From the IMG/VR virus record IMGVR_UViG_3300030099_004448, positions 106,595-170,594 of that record: a stretch of 64,000 nucleotides of DNA; one strand, written 5' to 3'. Each line of letters opens with the position of its first letter. Positions within the stretch are counted from its first letter, which is position 1. Below are positions 56,019 through 64,000 of the stretch, piece by piece. Source of the DNA: a virus. Under the pieces are notes generated by a model. That model was not told the DNA's origin. It made no database searches and saw only the letters and a program-made list of their open reading frames with translations. The translations under genes and the position numbers were made by a program.

Positions 56019-58409
56019 ATGTTAACCAACACAATTACGGATGGAGTAAAGGAACGTCTTCTGTACACACTAGGAAAGCGTCCCGAATCTGCCTCTGCAC
56101 ACGATGTCTACATGGCACTTTGTTATGCCGTTAGAGATCGAATGATTGATAATCATTTAGTTGAAAAGCCATATAAGAAGGAAGTTGCATATTTGTCTGC
56201 AGAGTTCCTTATTGGACCGCAGTTGAGTAACAACTTACTCAATTTGGATATTCGCAAAGAAGCTGCTGCAGCAGTTGGTCAGTTTGGATATGATTTGGAT
56301 GAGATTTTAGAATTGTCTGAAGAACCTGGACTTGGAAATGGTGGTCTAGGTAGACTTGCTGCATGTTACATGGAATCCATGGCAACTCTAAAAGTTCCTG
56401 CCACTGGATATGGTATTAGATATAAGTACGGTATTTTCAAACAAACAATCCGTGACAATCAACAGGTAGAAGTCACCGATAATTGGTTGCATGGAGATTG
56501 GCCATGGGAAGTTTGTTATCCAGATGAATCTGTCATGATCGGATTCGGGGGAAAGGTAGAACACTATGAGTTTGATGATAATGACCATAGAGTTCGTTGG
56601 GCACCTCAACAACATGTGGTTGCAGTTCCTTATGATGTTTTGCAAGCAGGATATAAAGTAGATAGTTGTGCAAAGATTAGACTCTGGAGAGCAGACGCTA
56701 TTGATGTGTTTGACTTCAAAGCATTCAACCAGGGAGACTATCTGGGATCCGTAGAGAACAGTGTAACCACGGAGACTATCTCAAAAGTTCTTTATCCAAA
56801 TGATGGAACCACTCAAGGAAAAGAACTGAGATTAAAACAGCAGTTCTTCTTTGTGAGTGCTTCTCTTCAGGACATGATCAGAAGTCTCAAAGAACGTGAT
56901 CTACCTCTCGAAGAGTTCTACAACTATTATCAAGTTCAGTTAAATGATACTCATCCATCAGTTGCGGTTGCAGAACTAATGAGACTTCTTATGGATGATC
57001 ACCACATGGAGTGGGATCTTGCATGGGATATTACAAGTAAGTCGATTGCATATACCAATCACACACTACTTCCAGAGGCACTGGAGAAGTGGAGTGTAAG
57101 TCTGTTTGAAAAACTCCTACCCAGACACTTGGAGATCATTTATGAAATCAATTCCAGATTCCTCCAGATCGTCAGAATGCACTACCCAGGAGACGAAGAA
57201 ATCCTCAGAAAACTGTCCATCATTGATGAGACGGGTGGTAGATTTGTCCGCATGGCCAATCTTGCAACAGTCGGATCTCACCATATCAATGGTGTTGCTT
57301 CACTTCACTCAGATCTGATCACTAAGAACCTCATGCCTGAGTTCTATGACCTTTGGCCTCACAAGTTCACCAATGTAACCAATGGTGTGACTCCTCGTCG
57401 CTGGTTGGCAGACTCTAACCCTGCACTTGCTGAGGTTCTTACAAATTGCGTTGGTGATGAATGGGTTACTGATATGACTCGTCTCAGTGATCTAGAGAAG
57501 TTTGCTGATGATCCTATTGTTCTTGAAAAGATTGGTGCGACAAAACTCATTGGTAAACATAAACTGGCACAATATATACAGAAGACACTTGGCATCTCAG
57601 TTGATCCGTCAAGTATGTTTGATGTACAAGTAAAGAGGATTCATGAATACAAACGACAGCATCTCCTTGCTCTATGGATTGTGTCTCGGTATTTGTATAT
57701 CAAAAATCATAAAGACGATTATGTTGTTCCACGTACAGTAATCTTTGGTGGTAAAGCCGCACCTGGTTACTATATGGCGAAAGAGATTATTCGTTTCATT
57801 TGTAATCTTGCGGAGACTGTCAACTCAGATCCTGATATGGATGGAAAGTTGCGTGTGGTATTCCTACCTAACTATAGTGTGAAGTTGGGTGAGAAAGTCT
57901 ATCCCGCTGCGGATCTCTCTGAACAGATCTCAACCGCAGGTAAGGAAGCATCTGGTACTGGTAATATGAAGTTCCAGATGAATGGTGCTCTGACTATTGG
58001 TACACTCGATGGTGCAAATGTAGAGATTCGTGACTTGGTAGGTGAAGAGAACTTCTTCCTCTTTGGTAATACTGAAGAAGAGATCGGTGATCTATGGAAG
58101 AATGGTTATGATCCTAAAGAACACATGAGTTCTGGATTGTTTGAGTCGATTGAATTAATCAAGTCTGGTCACTTCTCGAATGGTGATAAGAATGCATTTG
58201 TTTCTATCATTGATAATCTGCTGCAGAGTGATCCATTCTGTGTCTGTGCAGACTTTGCAGATTATTGCCGTGCCCAGAACGTTGTAGATAACACCTGGGG
58301 TAATAGAGAGGAATGGAATCGTAGATCTCTGATGAACATTGCTAGATCTGGATTCTTCTCATCCGATAGATCTATTCAAGATTACTGTGACAACATCTGG
58401 AAAATATGA
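56019..58409 (+). CDS. glgP: Glycogen/alpha-glucan phosphorylase, 796 aa
   Basis: Releases glucose-1-phosphate from glycogen using phosphate and PLP (GT35). Motifs: EEPGLGNGGLGRLAACYMESMAT, YQVQLNDTHPSVAVAEL, TNGVTPRRW, VKRIHEYKRQ and the PLP site EASGTGNMKFQMNGA with Lys651. Full length. It would feed host phosphoglucomutase and then phage Zwf and Gnd. It starts a late unit with the glycosyltransferase downstream (ATGA overlap). Base and codon use look like the rest of the phage, so it is not a very recent import. Confidence 0.95.
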   Translation: MLTNTITDGVKERLLYTLGKRPESASAHDVYMALCYAVRDRMIDNHLVEKPYKKEVAYLSAEFLIGPQLSNNLLNLDIRKEAAAAVGQFGYDLDEILELSEEPGLGNGGLGRLAACYMESMATLKVPATGYGIRYKYGIFKQTIRDNQQVEVTDNWLHGDWPWEVCYPDESVMIGFGGKVEHYEFDDNDHRVRWAPQQHVVAVPYDVLQAGYKVDSCAKIRLWRADAIDVFDFKAFNQGDYLGSVENSVTTETISKVLYPNDGTTQGKELRLKQQFFFVSASLQDMIRSLKERDLPLEEFYNYYQVQLNDTHPSVAVAELMRLLMDDHHMEWDLAWDITSKSIAYTNHTLLPEALEKWSVSLFEKLLPRHLEIIYEINSRFLQIVRMHYPGDEEILRKLSIIDETGGRFVRMANLATVGSHHINGVASLHSDLITKNLMPEFYDLWPHKFTNVTNGVTPRRWLADSNPALAEVLTNCVGDEWVTDMTRLSDLEKFADDPIVLEKIGATKLIGKHKLAQYIQKTLGISVDPSSMFDVQVKRIHEYKRQHLLALWIVSRYLYIKNHKDDYVVPRTVIFGGKAAPGYYMAKEIIRFICNLAETVNSDPDMDGKLRVVFLPNYSVKLGEKVYPAADLSEQISTAGKEASGTGNMKFQMNGALTIGTLDGANVEIRDLVGEENFFLFGNTEEEIGDLWKNGYDPKEHMSSGLFESIELIKSGHFSNGDKNAFVSIIDNLLQSDPFCVCADFADYCRAQNVVDNTWGNREEWNRRSLMNIARSGFFSSDRSIQDYCDNIWKI

Positions 58410-59092
58410 ACATTTGGGTTGGGTATGACACCCGTGAACACTGGGCATTCAAGGTCTGTGATTACAGCATCCGCAAATACAGACCTGATGCAATCGTAAA
58501 ACCGATTGAACAACGAAACACAAGACTTCTTGGTCTCTACGATAGACCTATAGATGAGAATGCCTCTACTGAGTTTTCTCTAACTAGATTTCTAACGCCT
58601 GCACTATCAAACTTTAAGGGATGGTCACTTTACTGTGATTGTGACTTTCTCTTTTTGAATGATGTTAAAAAGTTATTTGATCTTGCTGATCCTAAGTACG
58701 CTGCAATGGTGGTCAAACATGACTATAAACCAAAGAGTAATACAAAGATGGATGGTCAAATTCAGTTTCCATATCCTAGAAAGAACTGGAGTTCTTTGAT
58801 CTTATTCAATAACGAACATCCATCCCATAAGTTTTTGGATGTCAATGGTATGACTCCTGCAGAGCTGCACCAGTTTGACTGGATTGCAGACAAAGATCTG
58901 GGTGAATTGCCTAAACGGTGGAATTGGTTGGTTGGTTATTGCACCGATGAAGACCTATGGTCTGATATTCCAGCTGCATTACATTACACAGATGGTGGAC
59001 CATGGTTTGAAGAGACTAAAGACTGTGATTACTCTGGTTTGTGGAATCAATATTATGAGGAGTGTCTAGATGCAAATAAAATATATCGTTGA
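58406..59092 (+). CDS. Glycosyltransferase with DxD motif, 228 aa
   Basis: IWVGYDTREHWAFKVCDYSIRK, TEFSLTRFLTP and LYCDCDFLFLNDV (DxD for Mn/nucleotide sugar), then NWSSLILFNN and LPKRWNWLVGY. GT8-like GT-A enzyme. Coupled to glgP by ATGA and overlapping the first gene of the six-gene array by 23 bases. The acceptor could be glycan, fibre or lipid; unknown. Confidence 0.75.
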   Translation: MNIWVGYDTREHWAFKVCDYSIRKYRPDAIVKPIEQRNTRLLGLYDRPIDENASTEFSLTRFLTPALSNFKGWSLYCDCDFLFLNDVKKLFDLADPKYAAMVVKHDYKPKSNTKMDGQIQFPYPRKNWSSLILFNNEHPSHKFLDVNGMTPAELHQFDWIADKDLGELPKRWNWLVGYCTDEDLWSDIPAALHYTDGGPWFEETKDCDYSGLWNQYYEECLDANKIYR

Positions 59093-59888
59093 CGAGACTG
59101 GTATAAATTTTGAACATCCTCCAAATAGAGTCATGAGATTCAATCCTGTAATTTTGGATTCCATGTCTGAAAAAATGGTTAGAAGTAGTTATAAATCTAA
59201 CTTGAAAAATATAGATATATTTTTTAATTCTGGAGCTAAAGAAAAACTTAGAACTATAACTAAACTTCCATATCAATATTTGGACTACAAGAAATATGGA
59301 TGTTTCATGTATCCATACATTGCAACAGATTTAAATATTATTGATGGGAAGGGGTATAGTAAAACCAATCCAGAGAGATGGAATCTTCAGACTGGATCAG
59401 GTAGACTTTTTATTCAGAGTAGATACTTCCCAGAAAGTAAATATCCACTTGCTCACTTTTCCTTACAATATGGAACAGGTGGAGGTGAAGTTATTGAAGA
59501 ATATGTTGAATACGTTAAGCAAACTTCTTGGTGGAAAGACAAAGATGTATCCGATATGGTAGCATTTGTAAACTTACATCCATATCCAGAACCAAAATGG
59601 AATACAAGTAAGATTGAAGTTTCTCTCAATGAACAGGAACACAGGTGGAATGAAAAAAATGTTTGGTTCATTAAACTTGTAGATTTTGTGCCTCGGAAAG
59701 ATGCGGAGAAACACATGGAACCCAGGTTAAAACCTGATTATTTCTTGAATAAGATCACTCAAAACAATCTAAATAAGAGACTGCATAAAATATACGAAGA
59801 ATTTGAAGGAGAAAATATAGATCTTTTGGACAAATTAATTTTAGATAATCTAGACTACGTGGAATCAATTTATGACTGGAGACTTTAA
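59070..59888 (+). CDS. Tandem family protein, copy 1, 272 aa
   Basis: First of six homologous neighbours. Shared blocks: IKYIVDETG at the N-terminus, TKLPYQYLDYKKYGCFMYP, GSGRLFIQSRYFPESKYPLAHFS, LQYGTGGGEVIEEY, WWKDKDVSD, then PRLKPDYF. It carries an insert near 180-205 lacking in most copies. No signal peptide or membrane segment. I do not recognise the family. Confidence 0.7.
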   Translation: MQIKYIVDETGINFEHPPNRVMRFNPVILDSMSEKMVRSSYKSNLKNIDIFFNSGAKEKLRTITKLPYQYLDYKKYGCFMYPYIATDLNIIDGKGYSKTNPERWNLQTGSGRLFIQSRYFPESKYPLAHFSLQYGTGGGEVIEEYVEYVKQTSWWKDKDVSDMVAFVNLHPYPEPKWNTSKIEVSLNEQEHRWNEKNVWFIKLVDFVPRKDAEKHMEPRLKPDYFLNKITQNNLNKRLHKIYEEFEGENIDLLDKLILDNLDYVESIYDWRL

Positions 59889-60636
59889 AATATTATGTTT
59901 TGATGATACAACTGGGATGTCTATAGATATTCCTACCATCGTGGACTACAAGTATGAAGTCAAACCACCAACAGATCAAATGGTTCAAGACGCCTTTAAA
60001 GTCTTCACTTCAGATGTAGATGAGTTTTTTAAGGATAATGTTTCTTTATTAGAAGAAGAGTATATCTTCAGTGAAAAATATACCTTTCCTTACGATGTAT
60101 TTACAAAACTGCCATATCTTTATTATGACTTGTGTGTTAAAAAACTACCCTTCAAGTATCCTGCATATGTTTATCCCGACAGGAAAAAGAAGAGGAAAAT
60201 GCTCTCGGGTTTGGGTAGAACTCTTATAACTTCTACTTTTGCTGATGATATTCCTTTGGATATCACTACACATTCTGAACAGTTTGGCACTGGTGGGGAG
60301 GAAATAATCAGAAAATTAATTAATGATATTTCTAATAATAGATATTGGATGGGTCATGTAAAATATCCTATTGCAGTTATCTTACTTTCAAAGTATGAAA
60401 AAGATTTGTATGTAATTAAGGATTTGAGTTTTACTGATGAAAACTATATGAACTCCTATAGAAATTTTAGACCAGAACCATTCATAGAAAGATCTATGGA
60501 TATGGAACTGTGGAATAGAATTAAACACATATTGAAATCGGGTAAATACTACTTGAATTCTCGTAAATACTACACCGAGATTCTCAATGACATTGTTTTT
60601 AAGAATTTAGATTATGTTAAAGATAAAGTACTTTGA
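59872..60636 (+). CDS. Tandem family protein, copy 2, 254 aa
   Basis: ILCFDDTTGMSID, FTKLPYLYYDLCVKKLPFKYP, GLGRTLITSTFADDIPLDITTHSEQFGTGGEEIIRK, RYWMGHVKYP and RPEPFIERS. It has Phe-Ala-Asp-Asp where others have YFP. Overlaps copy 1 by 17 bases and copy 3 by 23. Soluble, mixed alpha/beta, Lys- and Tyr-rich. Function unknown. Confidence 0.7.
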   Translation: MTGDFKILCFDDTTGMSIDIPTIVDYKYEVKPPTDQMVQDAFKVFTSDVDEFFKDNVSLLEEEYIFSEKYTFPYDVFTKLPYLYYDLCVKKLPFKYPAYVYPDRKKKRKMLSGLGRTLITSTFADDIPLDITTHSEQFGTGGEEIIRKLINDISNNRYWMGHVKYPIAVILLSKYEKDLYVIKDLSFTDENYMNSYRNFRPEPFIERSMDMELWNRIKHILKSGKYYLNSRKYYTEILNDIVFKNLDYVKDKVL

Positions 60637-61336
60637 TGATAGTAGTGGGAAAGAATTAAAATCTACCAGACTTAAACCTCTAATGATTGCGGACTTTGAG
60701 TATGAATCTCAAGTTAAAATATCTGAAGAGTTTCATAGTTGTGCCATAGATGACATTAACTATCATGTAAATAGAGTACTTAATGGTAATCCTAAACCTA
60801 GGATCTTCACTAAATTACCTTACCTTTATAGAGACTTCAAAGAAGATGGAATGATGCGCTTTCCTTTTTTTGAATTCTGTGATCATCCAGATATAAATGT
60901 GCGATATGGTGTGGGATATGGTAGAGCATTAGTTGCACAGAAGTATTTTCCAGATATCAAAATAGATCACATAAAGTCATCTAAAGAGTTTGGTATAGGA
61001 TCGGTTGAGATTGCAGAAAAAGCAATTAGTTTGATTAGAAATAATGTGTACTGGAAAGATAAGTCAGTTCCAGAAACTGTGATTGTAATGTTGGATAAAC
61101 ATAATTGGTTTTATTATCTTAAGGAGATAGGGTTTGCTTCTGACGAATATCTAGAGAGAAGAAAGAATTGGAGACCTCAAGAATTTGTAGAATCAACAAT
61201 CAATGATGAGTTGTGGAAATTACAGGAACAGATAATAAAAGAGGATCCTGACAATTGTTTTGATGAGGTTGTAAGAGGTGTGTTAAATAACCTTGATGGA
61301 CTTCAATCCAGTAATATCAAGTATTATACAAAATGA
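60614..61336 (+). CDS. Tandem family protein, copy 3, 240 aa
   Basis: IKYFDDSSGKELK, FTKLPYLYRDFKEDGMMRFPFF, GYGRALVAQKYFPDIKIDHIKS, KEFGIGSVEIAEK, VYWKDKSVPETV and WRPQEFVEST. The copy closest to a consensus, hence useful as a query. ATG 60614 lies in the end of copy 2; stop overlaps copy 4 (ATGA). Confidence 0.7.
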   Translation: MLKIKYFDDSSGKELKSTRLKPLMIADFEYESQVKISEEFHSCAIDDINYHVNRVLNGNPKPRIFTKLPYLYRDFKEDGMMRFPFFEFCDHPDINVRYGVGYGRALVAQKYFPDIKIDHIKSSKEFGIGSVEIAEKAISLIRNNVYWKDKSVPETVIVMLDKHNWFYYLKEIGFASDEYLERRKNWRPQEFVESTINDELWKLQEQIIKEDPDNCFDEVVRGVLNNLDGLQSSNIKYYTK

Positions 61337-62187
61337 AATACGATGTAACTTACTTTAATGCTGACGATGGTCAGTTGATTGAATTTGACGATGGTCTCTT
61401 TAACTTAAACCTTGTAAAGTTTAAGTATTATAAGAATGAAAAAATTTCATCAGATAGACTTGCAACTGCATTTGATCTTTTCAAATATGATGTTAATAGG
61501 TATGTAAATGGTGGCACTGGATATAGTATGCGTGATTTTGACAACGGTAATATAGCCTTTGATACTTTCACCATACTTCCTTTTCTATATCTAACTGCAG
61601 AAAAAGGAGAACCGTTTCAATATCCCATCATGGAATCTCCGTATCAGGAGAAGTGGTTGACTTCTAATGACTATGGACTCAAACATACGCCAATGTTGTC
61701 TGGAAATGGTAGGAGTTTAATTTTAGGTAAATATTTTCCAGAACAAACCATTGATATCGTTAGTAGTGATATATCGGAAGGTATTGGTGGCGATGACGAT
61801 ATGGAAGAATTTTTGGATAACTTATTTGCAAATTCATATTGGAATGGTAAAGATATATCTGATTATAAAATCATAGTTAACCTATGTTCTGTAGGCGAAA
61901 ATAGTTTATTTGGTGGATTGAATGAGTTTTACGATGACTATACTTATAGAATGTTATACACTCTAAAGACAGTGGAGTTGGTTGATCATGAATACATGGA
62001 AGACTATAAACATTACAGACCTGAAAGGTTTATAGAAAAAACTTCTAGACTAACTAACTGGAAGATCCTTAAAAATATTATTGATGAATCTACATTAGAA
62101 ACTGATGAAGACTATTGGGAGTTATTAGATAATATAGTTAATGGTTATAAAAAATATTTTGAGAGTGTTTATACTTGGAAGATATGA
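61333..62187 (+). CDS. Tandem family protein, copy 4, 284 aa
   Basis: VTYFNADDGQLIE, FTILPFLYLTAEKGEPFQYP, GNGRSLILGKYFPEQTIDIVS, SEGIGGDDDMEEF, SYWNGKDISDYKI and YRPERFIEKTS. Longest copy, with an acidic insert (about 195-215). The last motif (Asp/Glu-rich D-x-Y-E-L-L) is shared with copies 5 and 6. Confidence 0.7.
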   Translation: MKYDVTYFNADDGQLIEFDDGLFNLNLVKFKYYKNEKISSDRLATAFDLFKYDVNRYVNGGTGYSMRDFDNGNIAFDTFTILPFLYLTAEKGEPFQYPIMESPYQEKWLTSNDYGLKHTPMLSGNGRSLILGKYFPEQTIDIVSSDISEGIGGDDDMEEFLDNLFANSYWNGKDISDYKIIVNLCSVGENSLFGGLNEFYDDYTYRMLYTLKTVELVDHEYMEDYKHYRPERFIEKTSRLTNWKILKNIIDESTLETDEDYWELLDNIVNGYKKYFESVYTWKI

Positions 62188-62912
62188 AACCTATATTATA
62201 TTTTAATGATAAGACTGGTGAGTCGTTAAATCTTGGCGATCAGTTAAAGGTAGTTGGATACAAGTATGAACACAATACTATATCTGAAAGACTATTTCAA
62301 GAATCTCTTTTCATTTTTAAGAGAGATATCACACGCTTTAAGTCTGCTCCGTTCAATCCCGCCTGGAACAAACCACATGATGATGCTTTCATAGAATTTG
62401 GAGAGGGATATTGGTTAATAACAAAGTTGATTCATCTGTATGATGCCCTCATAAAGGAAGGTAGATTTAAACAACCATTTGTTATTAATCCTAATAAGGA
62501 AAGACTTCTTTCATGTGGGCATGGTAGAACGTTGATTGGGTATAGATATTTTCCATACCTTGTTCATGATTACACTACTCATAGTAAAGAATATGGTATT
62601 GGTGGTGAAGAGTTAGTAAGAAAATATTTAAGTCTTGCTGCAAGTGCGGGTGATCTTGATAAGGAATATGTTGTGTCAATACTTCCCTTTCAGGATGTAT
62701 GGCAAATTAGGAGTGTCAACTTTGTAAGTAAAGAATACTTGTCTGAAAGATTGAAGAAACCGACAACTAGACAACTAGATCCTTTTCTAGAAAAGGTTTG
62801 TACTTTAGATGACTGGTTCGAGATAAAATCAAAGATAAAACTTGCTAAGTTAGAAACCGATGAAGATTATCTACAACTTTTGGATGATATTGTATTATGC
62901 AGAGAGAGATGA
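62184..62912 (+). CDS. Tandem family protein, copy 5, 242 aa
   Basis: ILYFNDKTGESLN, ITKLIHLYDALIKEGRFKQPF, GHGRTLIGYRYFPYLVHDYTTHSKEYGIGGEELVRKY, then KPTTRQLDPFLEKV. ATG 62184 overlaps the stop of copy 4 (ATGA); an in-frame TTG nine bases upstream is less likely. Best preserved central motif among the six. Confidence 0.7.
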   Translation: MKPILYFNDKTGESLNLGDQLKVVGYKYEHNTISERLFQESLFIFKRDITRFKSAPFNPAWNKPHDDAFIEFGEGYWLITKLIHLYDALIKEGRFKQPFVINPNKERLLSCGHGRTLIGYRYFPYLVHDYTTHSKEYGIGGEELVRKYLSLAASAGDLDKEYVVSILPFQDVWQIRSVNFVSKEYLSERLKKPTTRQLDPFLEKVCTLDDWFEIKSKIKLAKLETDEDYLQLLDDIVLCRER

Positions 62913-63568
62913 ATATTCTATACAATGATGCAATAACTTTTGAACCTTTGGATCCATTTGTAAAAATTTCCAAATTTAAGTATTACGATAAAACTCAAGT
63001 AACTGATGATGATAAACATGAATCATTTGAACAATTCATTCAAGATGTCCACGATGTAAAAAGTGGAAAATATGATAGTGATAGCTTAGAGTATCCACGA
63101 TCTCACTTCACTGCCTTGCCTTTTCTTTATAGAGATATAAAAAAAAATGATGTGAAATATCCAACTTTTTATACACCAGATCCCACTTCTCCCATGAAAC
63201 TAACTGGTGTGTGTAGAAAACTTGTTCTATCTCATTTCTTTCCTTATACTCTTTTGGATAGAGTTCACTATTCTGTTCAGAAGGGTGGTAATCTATATGA
63301 ATTGATAGAAAATATATCCACAAACATCTATTGGTCTACTGAAAATGTGAATTCCGCTTGTGTTCTAGCCTGTAAAGGAACAATGTATCCTGCACACACA
63401 TATGTCATGGGGGTTGAATTCAATGAACCTAATCCACATCCTCTGGGTCCTTGGAGTGGTAGAGTTTACGAAGAAGAAGACATGTGGTATGATATGAAAC
63501 GTCTGATTGTAAAGTCAGACTGTGACTATGAAAAGCTGCTCCAAAAATTAGTTTTGGATTACGCTTGA
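62909..63568 (+). CDS. Tandem family protein, copy 6 (divergent), 219 aa
   Basis: ILYNDAITFEPLD, FTALPFLYRDIKKNDVKYP, then GVCRKLVLSHFFPYTLLDRVHYS in place of G-x-GR...YFP. The following GxGGEE block is decayed to KGGNLYE. Shortest copy. ATG 62909 is chosen because it overlaps the stop of copy 5 (ATGA) and aligns with the other N-termini; 62897 is an alternative. Divergence suggests changed or lost activity. Confidence 0.65.
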   Translation: MNILYNDAITFEPLDPFVKISKFKYYDKTQVTDDDKHESFEQFIQDVHDVKSGKYDSDSLEYPRSHFTALPFLYRDIKKNDVKYPTFYTPDPTSPMKLTGVCRKLVLSHFFPYTLLDRVHYSVQKGGNLYELIENISTNIYWSTENVNSACVLACKGTMYPAHTYVMGVEFNEPNPHPLGPWSGRVYEEEDMWYDMKRLIVKSDCDYEKLLQKLVLDYA

Positions 63569-63598
63569 CATGATACGGATTTCCGTATAGTATAAATA
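63565..63598 (+). promoter_or_regulatory. psbA promoter region: TTGACA, palindrome and late motif
   Basis: TTGACA (63565-63570), 17 bases, TAGTAT (63588-63593), and the late motif TATAAATA (63591-63598). Between the boxes sits the inverted repeat ATACGG-attt-CCGTAT (63573-63588). psbA may thus be read early and late, with a possible operator. Confidence 0.6.
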
Positions 63599-63757
63599 GA
63601 TCAACGACGTGGGATGTAAAGTTCCGTTAAGTTGTACAACTCTCCGTAAACCGAGACCTCTAGGGAGTATAAACACGTCTCTCATACCTCTGCTAAGGGT
63701 GCAGAGGAATAGTAACTCCACCATTTCCCTGATGGTCTTACTTTTTTGTTCAAAACA
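63599..63757 (+). other. psbA 5' leader with hairpin
   Basis: About 160 bases without a gene. It holds the perfect 7-bp hairpin CCTCTGC-taagggt-GCAGAGG (63689-63709) and a T-rich stretch before the ATG. Long structured psbA leaders are typical of cyanobacteria and their phages, so it probably affects mRNA stability or translation. Confidence 0.5.
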
Positions 63758-64000
63758 ATGGCTTCAACACTTTCAAGACAACAATCACAATCCTCGTGGG
63801 AAAATTTCTGCGAGTGGGTAACATCCACCAATAACCGTCTCTATGTCGGTTGGTTCGGCGTTCTGATGATTCCAACTCTGTTGGCAGCAACTATCTGCTT
63901 CATCGTCGCCTTCATCGCTGCTCCCCCTGTGGACATCGATGGCATCCGTGAACCCGTCGCTGGTTCACTCATGTATGGTAACAACATCATCTCTGGTGCG
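63758..64000 (+). CDS. psbA: Photosystem II D1 protein (5' part)
   Basis: The 81 visible residues start [21 protein letters not shown] and continue through [20 protein letters not shown] (first transmembrane helix) to [20 protein letters not shown]. Exact D1 features; the frame is open to the window edge. Supplies fast-turnover D1 to keep photosynthesis running during infection. Whether the gene has an intron further on cannot be seen. Confidence 0.97.
   Translation, partial: MASTLSRQQSQSSWENFCEWVTSTNNRLYVGWFGVLMIPTLLAATICFIVAFIAAPPVDIDGIREPVAGSLMYGNNIISGA

Noticed and set aside
59070-63568. Tandem array as glycosyltransferases or 2-oxoglutarate oxygenases
   Set aside because: No DxD in a consistent position and no HxD...H triad shared by the copies; the conserved G-x-GR...YFP and GxGGEE blocks do not match those folds.

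Overview
The window is one stretch of a T4-like marine cyanophage genome (cyanomyovirus, Kyanoviridae-type). Evidence: T4-type primase (gp61-like) next to phage nrdA and nrdB, late promoters of the form TATAAATA/CTAAATA, giant repeat-built tail-fibre genes, a tRNA cluster, and photosynthesis genes (psbA, two hli, a plastoquinol terminal oxidase PTOX). The gene set and moderate base composition point to a Synechococcus-like host, but this is inference. Genes are tightly packed and ATGA stop/start overlaps are common.

Layout. 1-6082: small conserved proteins, primase, ribonucleotide reductase nrdA/nrdB. 6134-12429: fibre/structural genes. 12452-22842: small and membrane proteins, two Fe(II)/2-oxoglutarate oxygenases, a secreted HExxH protein, PTOX, zwf, gnd, a thermonuclease. 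22754-31955 (minus strand): three exported Thr/Ser/Gly-rich proteins, a fibre protein ending in a cupredoxin-like domain, a complete subtilisin-like protease and a 1294-residue fibre protein. 32023-36024: carbamoyltransferase, SGNH-like protein, GIY-YIG nuclease, lysozyme-like protein. 36021-40211: tRNAs Arg, Asn, Leu, Gly, Val and Pro, an HNH nuclease, a second HExxH protein and a run of tiny membrane proteins. 40215-44506: two SPASM/radical-SAM enzymes around a 54-residue Cys-containing protein, an antitoxin-like protein, and a CAT-anticodon tRNA. 44758-55011: a 13-gene surface-glycan operon with GDP-mannose 3,5-epimerase, a UDP-sugar dehydrogenase, NAD synthetase, one GT10, three GT11, a GT7-like and a GT25 glycosyltransferase, and FkbM and other methyltransferases. 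55060-55978: hli genes and micro-proteins. 56019-63568: glycogen phosphorylase, a glycosyltransferase and six tandem genes of one unrecognised family. 63758-end: the start of psbA.

How the parts fit. A coherent metabolic story is glycogen phosphorylase (glucose-1-phosphate), then host phosphoglucomutase, then phage Zwf and Gnd (NADPH and ribulose-5-phosphate), then ribonucleotide reductase, giving dNTPs, while PsbA, Hli and PTOX keep photosynthetic electron flow running. Consensus TTGACA-17-TATAMT promoters precede the tRNAs, hli and the glycan operon (early, host sigma). TATAAATA/CTAAATA motifs precede the structural genes, glgP and psbA (late).

The best candidate for an undescribed system is the six-member tandem paralogue array at 59070-63568, which is translationally coupled and downstream of glgP and a glycosyltransferase. 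Second-tier candidates are the radical-SAM pair, the paired secreted HExxH proteins, the amicyanin-like copper motif on a fibre, and structured non-tRNA segments inside the tRNA region.
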